A stretch of 64,000 nucleotides of DNA from contig CAWICN010000001.1 in NCBI GenBank assembly GCA_963834725.1, positions 992,001-1,056,000 on the forward strand, written 5' to 3'. The position numbers and the translations under genes were made by a program. This stretch comes from PALSA-693 sp963834725 (lineage in GTDB: Bacteria > Actinomycetota > Acidimicrobiia > Acidimicrobiales > Palsa-688). The first letter of the stretch is position 1, and each line of letters starts with the position of its first letter. This document shows positions 33,131-41,462 of the stretch, in pieces. The notes under the pieces were generated by a model, which worked only from the letters and a program-made list of their open reading frames with translations, did not search any database and had not been told where the DNA came from.

Positions 33131-34598
33131 CGAAGGGCCGCCCTGGCGCTGGATGGGGCACCGGCGGTGGGGGAAGCCCGGCCGGCCCATCGAAAGCGAC
33201 GACCGATCGGGAGGCCGGCGCCAACAAGAGACCATCGGCGACCGACGGCGTCGGGAAATGGTTCGCCTCGGAACCGAGCGGGAGAATCCGCATCTGCTTC
33301 CCTGTCGCCGGGTCGAGACCGTAAAGGTTCCCGCTGCTGCTGATACTCCACACCCGACCTCCGGCCAGGATAGGGGGCCCGACCGCCGCGGTCGCGGTCT
33401 CCCACAGCGCCGTGATGACAGGTGGACTGCCCGGCGTGACCCGGGTCTTGACCACGCCAGCTCTGCACGGCGTGTAGACGACATCCCCCGAGATGGCGCT
33501 GCCCCCGTCGACGACGTACCCGCAATAGGAGGAAAGAGTTGCCTTCTGGCCGCCGACTCCGCCGAGGGCCGACTGGGACATGACGTAGGCGTGCTGGGAT
33601 TTACCGACCTGCAGGACGAGGCCACCCGCGATCAGCGACGGCGAGGACGATCCCAGGTCGAGGTCGGCTGCGTTATCGGAACGCCATGTCGACGGGGCAA
33701 AGAACTGCTTCAGCTGCAAGTTCGAGTTGAGCTGGAGGACGCCGTCACTGTTGTCATACGGGTCGCTGGGTGACGAGAAGGTGCCGTTACCGGTCGAAAC
33801 CCAGATGTTGCCGGCGCCGTCCACGATCGGGGCTGCTCCGCCCATCCAGATGGCCCCCCGGGAGTCTCCGGGTTTGGAGGACACCTCGAAGGTGCGCATG
33901 GTGCCGCCCCTTTCGGGAACCGCGACCAGCCAGCCGTGATAAGGGTTGGCGGCCGTCTCGCAGTCTCCGCCGTTGCCGCCATACCCGATTATCACCTGGC
34001 CGCCCTCGAGCGCCAGCCCCGGCCGCTGCAACTGGTAGAGGGGGTGAGATCCGGGCGGATCCACCACTGTGTTCAGCATGATGGTCCCGTTGAAGAGATT
34101 GAGGCCGATCAGGTGATGGGTGGCGCCGCTGGCGCCGGTCAGCTGATCGTCGACCGCAAAGATCTCGTCGAGCTTCGTGTCGATGACGGGCGTGGAGGTG
34201 ATCCCGACGGTGGGCCCGATGTCACCGCAGGGAAGGTCGCGACTCGGCACGGGCGCGGCGATGTGGGCGGACCACATGAGCGTGCCGGTGTTGGCAGCCA
34301 GGGCGTACACGGTGTTGTTCTCGGTGGCCACGATCACCCGGCCCTTCTCGACCAGGGGCTCCCCGTAGAGCTGACCGTCCAGCTGCCGCGACGTCCACGC
34401 GTGCGCCGGCGATGCCAGGTTCGTCCCGCCGGTCGGATCGACCCCGGTTCCCAGTCCGTTCAAGTGGTAGACCGGCCAATCGGAGCCAAAGCCGGACGGT
34501 TGCCCGGCCGCCGGGCCGGCGCCCACCGAAGCAATGCCACCCAGCGTCGAGATCACCAGCGCTCCAGCGGCCAACCACACACCGGGCCTGCCCAGCAT
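33105..34598 (-). CDS. Secreted PQQ-type beta-propeller protein
   Basis: A 497-residue protein with a Sec signal peptide (MLGRPGVWLAAGALVISTLGG). The repeated blade motif V-Y-A-L-x-A-x-T-G-x-x-x-W (VYALAANTGTLMW, IGLNLFNGTIM, LYGLDPATGKQM) defines a PQQ-like/BamB-type propeller. Cys pairs suggest exported folding. PQQ-binding residues of true quinoprotein dehydrogenases are not evident, so scaffolding or an unknown enzyme role is likely. The C-terminus is Pro-rich and formed by tandem repeats. Confidence 0.83.
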   Translation of the reverse strand: MLGRPGVWLAAGALVISTLGGIASVGAGPAAGQPSGFGSDWPVYHLNGLGTGVDPTGGTNLASPAHAWTSRQLDGQLYGEPLVEKGRVIVATENNTVYALAANTGTLMWSAHIAAPVPSRDLPCGDIGPTVGITSTPVIDTKLDEIFAVDDQLTGASGATHHLIGLNLFNGTIMLNTVVDPPGSHPLYQLQRPGLALEGGQVIIGYGGNGGDCETAANPYHGWLVAVPERGGTMRTFEVSSKPGDSRGAIWMGGAAPIVDGAGNIWVSTGNGTFSSPSDPYDNSDGVLQLNSNLQLKQFFAPSTWRSDNAADLDLGSSSPSLIAGGLVLQVGKSQHAYVMSQSALGGVGGQKATLSSYCGYVVDGGSAISGDVVYTPCRAGVVKTRVTPGSPPVITALWETATAAVGPPILAGGRVWSISSSGNLYGLDPATGKQMRILPLGSEANHFPTPSVADGLLLAPASRSVVAFDGPAGLPPPPVPHPAPGRPFGPLSPPGP

Positions 34599-34706
34599 GG
34601 AGCTAGCCTAGTGGTCCCTGATACGTCGTCTGCCCTGAACTGTCAACGGACACCGGTCGGCAGGCGACCCCGCCCTCCGGTCGGCGACCTTGTCAATCGG
34701 CTGCGT

Positions 34707-35275
34707 TCACTGCAGCTTGGCGAGGGCCTCGTTGAGGTCGACGGCAACGATGTAGCTGCTGCCGAGGAAGCCCCACTGCGCCGGGTGCGTCTGCTGCTCA
34801 ATAAGCGTGCGCAGCCGGGCCGGGGATATGCCGGTGGCATTCGCGATCATGAGGATCTGGACCACGCGGTGCAGACGCATGATGTTGAGGATTTCAGCTG
34901 CGGATAGGTGGCGGCGAACAGGGCGGGGACAATGGCGAAGTACTTGGCCACGTCGTTTGAGATGGAGAAGGTGGTGGGCGAGCCCCGGGTGATCAGTGAC
35001 TGCTTCCCGATTTCGTCCACATCGATAACCTTGGTGGGGTTGGAGTCGAGGTCGACCATGTTGCCGGCCTCGTTGGCGGCGGTGGTCCCGGTGTTCATGG
35101 CCACGCTCCCGTCGGCCTGGGCCAGAGCAGGAGCGTCGTTGGTGCCGTCGCCGGTCATGGCCACCAGCTTTCCGCCCTCCTGCTCGGTCCGATCAGGTCC
35201 AGCTTCGCCTCCGGGGTGGCTTCGGCCAGGTTGTCGTCGACCCCGGCTTCCTGAGCGATCGCCGCCGCCCTCCGT
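34707..35275 (-). pseudogene. kdpB-kdpC fused remnant (potassium ATPase)
   Basis: Minus-strand reading gives GVDDNLAEATPEAKLDLI, then after a missing base KLVAMTGDGTNDAPALAQAD, NMVDLDSNPTKVIDVDEIGK and NDVAKYFAIVPALFAATYPQ, all diagnostic for KdpB. After another frame change the text joins directly to NATGISPARLRTLIEQQ and LGSSYIVAVDLNEALAKLQ, the C-terminus of KdpC. The end of KdpB, all its membrane helices beyond this point and most of KdpC are gone. No kdpA or kdpDE is nearby. Confidence 0.85.
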
Positions 35276-35642
35276 CCGCTATCCTCATTCTCTGTAGCGC
35301 GGCGCCCTTCAACCGGGCACCGTTTGCTTCAGAGAATGGGGGGCGGGCCCCCGTTTGGGCGCAATTTGCTACAGAGTCTTGATGGCCTGGCGGCCGCTTG
35401 GGGTGCATGAAATGCTGTGCCTCGACAGGCACACGCATTTCACCTCAGAAAACTCAGAAGACAGGCCTGGCGGTTTTACTACTGAAAGGGTTGCTCGGCG
35501 GGGAGGACTCGAGCTCGTGGTGAGGGCTGCCCTCCGGATCCGTGGATGTGACGAATACCTGCTCAGAGGTAGTTTCCGGCTGCTGGTGATTTTGGTTCGG
35601 AAACTTAGCGAGCTTCCCGATCCATGCTCAGTACCGGGGCCT
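35276..35642. repeat. Non-coding stretch with palindromic CTCTGTAGC repeats (copy B)
   Basis: The 16-bp CATTCTCTGTAGCGCG at 35286-35301 duplicates that at 11275. Its arm TTCTCTGTAGC (35288-35298) is inverted as GCTTCAGAGAA (35326-35336, one mismatch) and again as GCTACAGAG (35368-35376). The rest, up to the sigma factor stop, has no recognisable gene. The block looks like a short mobile palindromic repeat rather than a terminator. Confidence 0.6.
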
Positions 35643-36578
35643 TTAGCCGATCAGCAACTCGTGGGCATTGCGTTGGAGCGTGGGGTGGCGAAGCTTGGAC
35701 ATCGCTCGGGCTTCGATCTGACGGATCCGCTCCCGGGTCAGACTGAAAACTTCGCCGACCTCGTCGAGAGTGCGGGGCTGGCCCCGGTCTAGACCAAAGC
35801 GCAGCCTGAGGATCTCTCGCTCCCGATCGTCCAGCCCTACCAGCAACCGACTGACTTCGTCGCGCAGCAGCGCCAGAGCGGCAGCATCGAATGGTGACAC
35901 CGCGGACTGGTCTGGCACGAGGTCGCCGAGCTCAGTGCTCCCGTCGTCGCGCAGCGATTCGGACAGTGATACCGGCTCGGTCGCGTGCCGGAGGATGTCG
36001 GCGACCCGCTCCTCGCTAACCGCGAGGTCAGCCGCCAGCTCTGCGACCGTCGGGCGCCGACCGAGCTGGCCCTCCAGGCGGCCACGGGCGCCCGACACCT
36101 GCTTGAGCAGATCACCGGCGTGCACGGGGAGCCGCACGGCGCGGCCGGAGTTGGCGATGCCACGGGTGATGGCCTGGCGGATCCACCACGTGGCATAGGT
36201 CGAGAACTTGAACCCTTTGTGGCAGTCGAACTTCTCTACCGCATGCATGAGGCCCAGGTTGCCTTCCTGCACCAGGTCAAGCAGGGGCAGTTCGGCGGCC
36301 TGGTACTTCTTGGCGATGGACACGACCAGGCGCAAATTGCCTTTGACGAATGTTTCAGTCGCCTCGTCGCCAGCACGAATTAAGCGTCGCAGCTCGCGCT
36401 GCCGGGACGGGCTGAGGCCTGCGGCGCCGGCCAACTCGCGGCGGGCCTCTCGACCGACCTCGATGTCGTGGCCCAAGCGGGCCTCGTCATCCTTGCTGAG
36501 CAGGGCGTGCTTGCCGATGTCATTCAGATAGAGCCGGACCAAATCCTCCTCGGGCAGGGCCGCTCGCTTGTTGGGCAC
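35643..36578 (-). CDS. Group 2/3 sigma-70 RNA polymerase sigma factor
   Basis: A 311-residue sigma factor from GTG 36578 (VPNKRAALPEEDLVRLYLNDIG). Region 1.2 is DLVRLYLNDIGKHALLSKDDEARL. Region 2 has NLRLVVSIAKKYQ, LLDLVQEGNLGLMHAVEKFD and KFSTYATWWIRQAITR. Regions 3 and 4 end with LDDREREILRLRFGLDRGQPRTLDEVGEVFSLTRERIRQIEARAMSKLR. It lacks the long N-terminal acidic region of the housekeeping SigA, so it is a SigB-like alternative factor. The -10 residues are conserved. Adjacent cold-shock gene suggests a stress context. Confidence 0.93.
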   Translation of the reverse strand: MPNKRAALPEEDLVRLYLNDIGKHALLSKDDEARLGHDIEVGREARRELAGAAGLSPSRQRELRRLIRAGDEATETFVKGNLRLVVSIAKKYQAAELPLLDLVQEGNLGLMHAVEKFDCHKGFKFSTYATWWIRQAITRGIANSGRAVRLPVHAGDLLKQVSGARGRLEGQLGRRPTVAELAADLAVSEERVADILRHATEPVSLSESLRDDGSTELGDLVPDQSAVSPFDAAALALLRDEVSRLLVGLDDREREILRLRFGLDRGQPRTLDEVGEVFSLTRERIRQIEARAMSKLRHPTLQRNAHELLIG

Positions 36579-36746
36579 ACGTCCTCGTCTCTTGCTGTCG
36601 AGGTATAGCCTTCCGCATGTGCCGGCTCGGGTCGACCGCATACGGCACAGGTGACGGACGTCACCCTACTCGACCCGGTCCGAAACAGGGGTGAGTATCC
36701 CTTGATGGTCGCAGGGCCTCCCGCTGCCGCCGACCGCCAACCTCGG

Positions 36747-36956
36747 TCAGATCGCTTGAACGTCGGCGGCCTGCAGGCCCTTGGGGCCCTGGGTGACCTT
36801 GTAGGTGACTTTTTGGCCCTCGTCGAGGTTGCGGCGGCCCCTGACGGCGCTGATGATGGCGCTGAAGTGCACGAACACGTCATCGCCGCCGTCATCCTGG
36901 CTGATGAACCCGAAGCCTTTGTCACCGTTAAACCATTTCACGGTGCCGGTTGCCAT
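36747..36956 (-). CDS. Cold-shock protein (CspA family)
   Basis: A 69-residue OB-fold RNA/ssDNA-binding protein from ATG 36956, with AGGAGGGG as SD. The RNP1 motif KGFGFISQ and RNP2 DVFVHFSAI are intact, followed by GQKVTYKVTQGPKGLQAADV. The family melts RNA structure and antiterminates. The leader upstream is long (to about 37060) and could hold cold-responsive structure. Single gene. Confidence 0.95.
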   Translation of the reverse strand: MATGTVKWFNGDKGFGFISQDDGGDDVFVHFSAIISAVRGRRNLDEGQKVTYKVTQGPKGLQAADVQAI

Positions 36957-37154
36957 GACGATCCCCTCCTTTCCTGGCCCGAGTTGACCCGGGGATCGCA
37001 CGGGTCATGGCCTGGCTCAAACGAGCCGGAGGGGAAAACATTCGATGCTGACGCCCTCACCAGCAGATTAGCGCAGGATTGCCCGCCGCCTCTCCATCAA
37101 CGCGGAGCCGAGGTTGTCCGCTCGGTTCGCCGGGCGTTGCTGCGGGTTACCTCC

Positions 37155-38213
37155 TCAGAACTGCCCGACGACGTCGATGATCAGGACCTGGGCCGGTGTA
37201 GCCGGTTGCGCCGCGGCTGAGGCGGTCGCCGGTTGGGCGGGGGCGGCAGGCAACAAGGCGACGGCGCGGGCACCGATGTTCTGGTCGTTGAGGGCGGTGA
37301 CGACAGGCAGGACGCTCTGTGCGCCGACCTGTTGCGGCTGCTTTCCCCATGAGGATTGGGTCTGCTTGCCGGTGGCGATGTCGGTCTGGACCAGTTGCAG
37401 CACGAGGGTCTTGCTCGGATCAATCCTGGCGCCGGTGCCTTTGACCAGCAGCTTCGAGGTCGGTGAGGTGGGGGCCTTCACCCCCGAAACGCTGGTGATC
37501 ACCGGCTGGCGGCCGGGCGTGTTGGTAATCTTCGGCCACCCGGTGGCGGGCAGCTGGCTGTCCGCGACGCCCGGTGCCGAGGCGTTCGGTTTGTAGTCGG
37601 CGAGCAGGTCGACCACGAACACCAGGGTGTCGGTGCCGGCTATGCCCGCCTGGGAGTTGCCAGATGGTCCGTACCCGTCGGCCGGCGGGATGCTCAGTAG
37701 CATTCGCGTTCCGAGCTGCTTGTCGATGAGGGTCTCGTCGAAGCCGGGTATCACGGCGCCAGTACCGATCACGAACCCGGCCGGAGCGCCGCGGGAGAAC
37801 GAGCTGTCGAAAACCTTCGGCTGACTGTCGACCCTGGTCGGCCAGATCTCGCCGACGTAGTTGGTGATCACCGTGTCACCGGAGGCGATGCGGGTGCCGG
37901 TACCGGCGATAAGGGTCTGCTCGATGAGTTGCTTCGGGGGCTGACTGGCCGGGAAGGTCACGGTCGGCTTGCTGTTGAAGGCTCCGGTCACGTTGATCCC
38001 GGTGTTTTCGACGACGGGCGCGTCAGCTGAAGTCGGCGCGCTGCCCGTGGACGCCGAACCGGTCGGCGCGGGCTGGCCCGATGAGGGACTGGACCCCGCC
38101 GACGGGGAATGAGAGGCCGACGAGCAGGCGGCACTCAACGAGACGGCCAGCCCCAGCAGTAGTGCGAGCAGCGTCGATCGACCACGCGATCGAGCGGGTA
38201 CAACCTTCCCCAT
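37155..38213 (-). CDS. FKBP-type peptidyl-prolyl isomerase lipoprotein
   Basis: A 352-residue protein with a lipoprotein signal (STLLALLLGLAVSLSAAC) and lipobox SAAC, followed by a Ser/Pro/Gly linker. The FKBP domain is at about 110-215: GTRIASGDTVITNYVGEIW, VFDSSFSRGAPAGFVIGTGAVIPGFDETL and RMLLSIPPADGYGPSG contain the aromatic pocket. A second, degenerate FKBP-like unit (LLVKGTGARIDPSKTLVLQL) follows and lacks the pocket residues. It is anchored outside the membrane and probably assists secreted-protein folding. Confidence 0.9.
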   Translation of the reverse strand: MGKVVPARSRGRSTLLALLLGLAVSLSAACSSASHSPSAGSSPSSGQPAPTGSASTGSAPTSADAPVVENTGINVTGAFNSKPTVTFPASQPPKQLIEQTLIAGTGTRIASGDTVITNYVGEIWPTRVDSQPKVFDSSFSRGAPAGFVIGTGAVIPGFDETLIDKQLGTRMLLSIPPADGYGPSGNSQAGIAGTDTLVFVVDLLADYKPNASAPGVADSQLPATGWPKITNTPGRQPVITSVSGVKAPTSPTSKLLVKGTGARIDPSKTLVLQLVQTDIATGKQTQSSWGKQPQQVGAQSVLPVVTALNDQNIGARAVALLPAAPAQPATASAAAQPATPAQVLIIDVVGQF

Positions 38214-38485
38214 TGATTTCCATTCCGTCGTCAGGCAGGCAGCCCTGCCACTCCAGCCTAACCTGGCAACCCGCGGCAGACTCCGCGGTCCACGGGCGGG
38301 GTAATGCGCTCAAATGAAGCTCGGGGGGGGAGGACTCGAACTCTCACCGAGTCGCTCACTACCCATACCTTCCTATCAGGAATGGCTGGTCAGGGGGGAA
38401 TTTGCGGCCACGGCTGTCCCACTTGGGGGGTCTGCGTATCGGGCCACCCCAGCGCGTTTGTGACCGGCTTGTGACCGCGGACCTG

Positions 38486-38854
38486 CTACGCCGCGCTTGG
38501 GCGGTTGCGATCGAGCGCACGCTGGACCGCCTCTGGGCTCACCGGGAGGAGGTCCACCGTCACGATCGGGTCGTCGGCATTGACCTCGAAGTCCCAGGCG
38601 AGCACTCGACCAAGCCAGCGGCCGGCGTGCGTGCCGATGACCACCACTGAGCCGGGCGTGACGTCGCTGAGGGTCCGGGCGCTGCGGAGAAGAGTCCACA
38701 CGTTGCCGTCGTCGTCCTGACGGTGGGGATCGGCGACCAGGTCCACGCCAAGCTCCACAGCCAGCGAGTCGGGAACATGAGCCGCAGCAGGTCGGACGAC
38801 GACCGCCCTATCGATCTGCTCAATACGCCATGGACTTCCAGTGCCCGTCGTCAT
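38486..38854 (-). CDS. Hypothetical protein
   Basis: A 122-residue soluble protein with SD GGAGGAAAG just before ATG 38854. It is predicted beta-rich: WRIEQIDRAVVVRPAA, GSVVVIGTHAGRWLGRVLAWDFEVNADDPIVTVDLLPV. No family was recognised. It is encoded next to a frameshifted hypothetical gene in the same direction, which may have been its operon partner. Confidence 0.65.
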   Translation of the reverse strand: MTTGTGSPWRIEQIDRAVVVRPAAAHVPDSLAVELGVDLVADPHRQDDDGNVWTLLRSARTLSDVTPGSVVVIGTHAGRWLGRVLAWDFEVNADDPIVTVDLLPVSPEAVQRALDRNRPSAA

Positions 38855-38875
38855 CTTTCCTCCGGCAATGGCTCG

Positions 38876-39360
38876 TTACCAGTGTAGGCTGGGTTTGGCC
38901 TCAGTGGGCCGGCCAGCTCTACGACTTACCGCAGCCCTTGAAGCAAGTTCGCCGTCCTCGACGAAGCGCGCCGGGACGTCGGCGCGGATACCGCTGACCA
39001 GCTGTACGTCGAAGTGGTTGAGCGACGTGCCCGTCGGGACGACCGTGTACCCCGCGGACCGCAACTGCCCAACTGTTACGGCAAGGTAGTGAGGTGACGC
39101 CGAGAACTTCTCCAGGACCTTGGCGACGGGCGTTTCTCGCTCTACAGCGAAGACCGAAACCCCGAACGGACTTCGCGATCTCCGCCGCCCCTCTCAAACG
39201 CATAGCTCTCCCCCGAGTACCGCGCGTCTCGCACCATATCGGCCAGAGCCCCGTCGATGTCGAACCCAGCAGCCCGTACGACCACGACGAGATCGTCCGG
39301 TGGATCTTCGTCCTGTACGAACCGGGTCTTGCGCCGGCCGGTGCTCGCAGGGATCGACAC
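38876..39360 (-). pseudogene. Frameshifted hypothetical gene
   Basis: Starting at GTG 39360, one frame runs VRAAGFDIDGALADMVRDAR and YSGESYAFERGGGDREV, then hits TAG near 39142. A second frame continues without a gap as SVFAVERETPVAKVLEKFSA, SPHYLAVTVGQLRSAGYTVV and PTGTSLNHFDVQLVSGI. The two halves read as a single protein interrupted by one indel near 39150. The downstream half alone has no good start. Family unknown. Confidence 0.5.
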
Positions 39361-39724
39361 CAGGGGAGGATGGCTGGTCGAGGCGGTGGATTGCAAGGAT
39401 CGTCCAGCGGCAGCGGCATGACGGCAGCCCCGAGCCGAAGTCGAGGCCCGAGGAGGACAGAGTTTCCGCTCGCGCTTGCTGGAGTTGCTGCGCACCGATC
39501 GATGCTTCTATGGTTGTCAAGGGGATATTTTGGAGCGGGGTTCTCTGTTCATGCGGGGGGGTTGGAGAGGTGGGACGGGGCTTTGATGTGAGGCTGGGTG
39601 TCTGATGGTTTGGTGTTGGCTGGGTGGCGCGGTGCTGGCAGACCAGTGATGAGTCACTCGTGGTGTTGAGGACAGGCTTTTATCAGGCCATGGCATCCGC
39701 GTTGGGATGAGAGTGGGATGGGCG
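39361..39724. other. Non-coding, GT-rich stretch beside the IS110 element
   Basis: About 360 bp with no gene. The part from 39515 on is unusually G/T rich on the plus strand. A short AGTGA/TCACT hairpin is near 39645. The end of the IS110 element must lie in this stretch or at the palindrome beginning at 39725. Confidence 0.4.
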
Positions 39725-39806
39725 CTGGAGCGGCGGGCTGGCGGATCGTTCGCAGGACAACCCGGGTGGGTGTCAGGCACTTATAGGGCCGGGCCCGCCG
39801 CTCCAG
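39725..39806 (-). ncRNA. 14-bp perfect inverted repeat downstream of IS110 transposase; candidate structured RNA or terminator
   Basis: CTGGAGCGGCGGGC at 39725-39738 is perfectly inverted at 39793-39806, starting 6 nt after the transposase stop. The 54-nt loop contains GGCACTTAT, which also occurs at the opposite flank (42298-42306). Known IS110-family elements encode a bridge RNA with large internal loops that match element ends and target. That identity is an inference here; a transcription terminator with an unusually long loop is the alternative. Confidence 0.4.
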
Positions 39807-39811
39807 GCGAT

Positions 39812-40837
39812 CTAGGGTCGGGGTAGTTCCCGATAAACCTGGCGGGCGACGTAACGCTTGAGGACTCGGATGATTTCTTTGGTGGAGCGACCTTCTTTAC
39901 GGCGCCGCTCTACGTAGGCTCGGGTGCGGGGGTCGCTGCTCATGCGGGTCATGACGATGCACCACAGGGCCTGGTTGGCTTGGCGGTTGCCGCCTCGGTC
40001 CAATCGGTGACGGATGACTTTCCCCGAGGACGCTTCGATGGGGGCCACGCCGCAGAGGTGGGCCCAGGCTGCTTCGGAGCGGAGCCGCTGGGGGTTGTCG
40101 CCGGCGGCGGCCAGCAACAGGGCGGCGGTGTGGACCCCCACCCCGTAGATTTCCAGCAGGCCGGGGGCGACTTCTGTGACCAGTTCGCCGACCAGGGCGT
40201 CCAGGCGGTCTATTTCTTGCTCGAGGGCCAGGGCCCGCAGGGCGGTCTTGGTGGCGAAGGTGACCGGATCGGCGGGCGTCCCGGGGCGCAGGCCGGCGGC
40301 CCGGTCGATTACCGCAGCCGGGGTCAGCCCGGCCAGGGCGGCCCGCAGCTGATCGGGGGCGGTGAAGGACAGGTGGCGGATCTGATTGAGGGTTTTGATG
40401 CGGTTGGCGCGGGCCGAGCGGCGAGCGACCATCAGCACCCGGATGGCTTCCACTTGGCCGTCTCGGGTTTTGGCTATCCCGGCGGCTCGGCCCGACTGGG
40501 CGGCCCGGGCCGCTTCGATCGCGTCGGCCGGGTCGGATTTGCCTTGGCTGCGCCGGGCTTGACGGTTTTGGCGGTCCACCTCGACCACCTCGATACCGTG
40601 GCGGCGCAAGTAACGGGCCAGGCCGGCCCCATAGGCGCCGGTGCCTTCCACCCCGACCCGGCGTAGCACACCGAACCAGGCCATCCAGGCCAGCAGCTGC
40701 CGGTAGCCGGCCGGGGTGGCAGCAAAGCTTTGCACGCCCAGCAGCCCGCCGATGGGATCCAACACCGCGGCCACATGCGTGTCGAGGTGGGTGTCCACCC
40801 CGCCGGTGACCGCCGGCTCAGCCCCGGTCACGGCCAT
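39812..40837 (-). CDS. IS110-family transposase
   Basis: A 341-residue protein from ATG 40837 (MAVTGAEPAVTGGVDTHLDTH). The RuvC-like DEDD set is visible as D15 (GGVDTH), E64 (VGVEGTGAYG) and D102/D105 (GKSDPADA). The C-terminal Transposase_20 domain has IYGVGVHTAALLLAAAGDNPQRL, and the serine segment APIEASSGKVIRHRLDRGGNRQAN. The family integrates through a bridge-RNA-guided recombination at a short core. All catalytic residues are present, so it may be active. It is the last gene of the operon. Confidence 0.93.
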   Translation of the reverse strand: MAVTGAEPAVTGGVDTHLDTHVAAVLDPIGGLLGVQSFAATPAGYRQLLAWMAWFGVLRRVGVEGTGAYGAGLARYLRRHGIEVVEVDRQNRQARRSQGKSDPADAIEAARAAQSGRAAGIAKTRDGQVEAIRVLMVARRSARANRIKTLNQIRHLSFTAPDQLRAALAGLTPAAVIDRAAGLRPGTPADPVTFATKTALRALALEQEIDRLDALVGELVTEVAPGLLEIYGVGVHTAALLLAAAGDNPQRLRSEAAWAHLCGVAPIEASSGKVIRHRLDRGGNRQANQALWCIVMTRMSSDPRTRAYVERRRKEGRSTKEIIRVLKRYVARQVYRELPRP

Positions 40838-40860
40838 GGCGTTCCGGTTTGGCCGTGGAG

Positions 40861-41037
40861 TTACAAGGTGGCGTGGCGGACCACGATGCCGGCAGTGCGC
40901 AGCTCTTCCAGGGCCGCCACCATGATCTGGGCGGCCGCTACCTCCACCAAGGGGTCGGCGGCCACCCGGACCGTCAGGTGTAACTGCTGGTCGTCGGGGG
41001 CCAGCAGCGGGCCCCGAGCCGGGCACCGCCGGCCCAT
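40861..41037 (-). CDS. 58-residue ORF coupled to the IS110 operon
   Basis: Starts at ATG 41037, overlapping the WhiB-like stop as ATGA, and ends 23 bp before the transposase start. The sequence (LHLTVRVAADPLVEVAAAQIMVAALEELRTAGIVVRH) suggests a strand followed by an amphipathic helix. No family was recognised. Exact overlap with its neighbours is the main evidence that it is a real gene. Confidence 0.55.
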   Translation of the reverse strand: MGRRCPARGPLLAPDDQQLHLTVRVAADPLVEVAAAQIMVAALEELRTAGIVVRHATL

Positions 41038-41462
41038 CAGGCCACCACCGCCTCGGTCTGGCCGTCGGGCGGCCGCGCCCACGCCACCGCCGCGGCCACG
41101 AACCGGGCCCGGGGGTAAGCGGCGCCGGTCACCCAGGCGATACCAGCCCGAACCACCGGGCTGGCCCCACCCCAGATGCCGAAGCGGTACCCGGCCTCAG
41201 CCTCGACGGCCAGCGCCCACCACAAGCACACCTCGCACACCGGGCCCCCCCCGCAGCGGGCCTGGCCCCGAGCCCGGGCGGCCGGCTCACCGAAAAAATC
41301 CGCCGGCCCCGCTCCCCGACAGGCGGCCTGATCCATCCAAGCCAATAAATCCGCCTCACCGCCGGGCCGTTCCGTGGCGGCCCGCGGTGAGCCGGGTCCC
41401 GGCCGCCCACCAAGACCAGCCCGCTTCGCCTGCCCATCGGTTGGGACCGCTGCAGCCCTCAT
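41037..41462 (-). CDS. WhiB-like iron-sulfur protein encoded in the IS110 operon
   Basis: A 141-residue protein whose ATG overlaps the upstream stop (ATGA). The Wbl core LAWMDQAACRGAGPADFFGEP, the three-Cys segment ARCGGGPVCEVCLWWAL and the turn RFGIWGG are all present. The Cys spacing in the central part is C-x5-C-x2-C instead of the usual C-x2-C-x5-C. A 50-residue tail (AGIAWVTGAAYPRARFVAAAVAW) replaces the short basic tail. Wbl proteins normally bind sigma factors; a redox- or NO-sensitive control of the mobile element is possible but unproven. Confidence 0.72.
   Translation of the reverse strand: MRAAAVPTDGQAKRAGLGGRPGPGSPRAATERPGGEADLLAWMDQAACRGAGPADFFGEPAARARGQARCGGGPVCEVCLWWALAVEAEAGYRFGIWGGASPVVRAGIAWVTGAAYPRARFVAAAVAWARPPDGQTEAVVA

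Noticed and set aside
38316..38360. A GGACTCGAAC-like stretch resembling the T-arm and 3' end of a tRNA on the minus strand
   Set aside because: The stem does not pair well and no anticodon or D-arm is found upstream. At best it is a tRNA fragment or attachment site; not enough to annotate.
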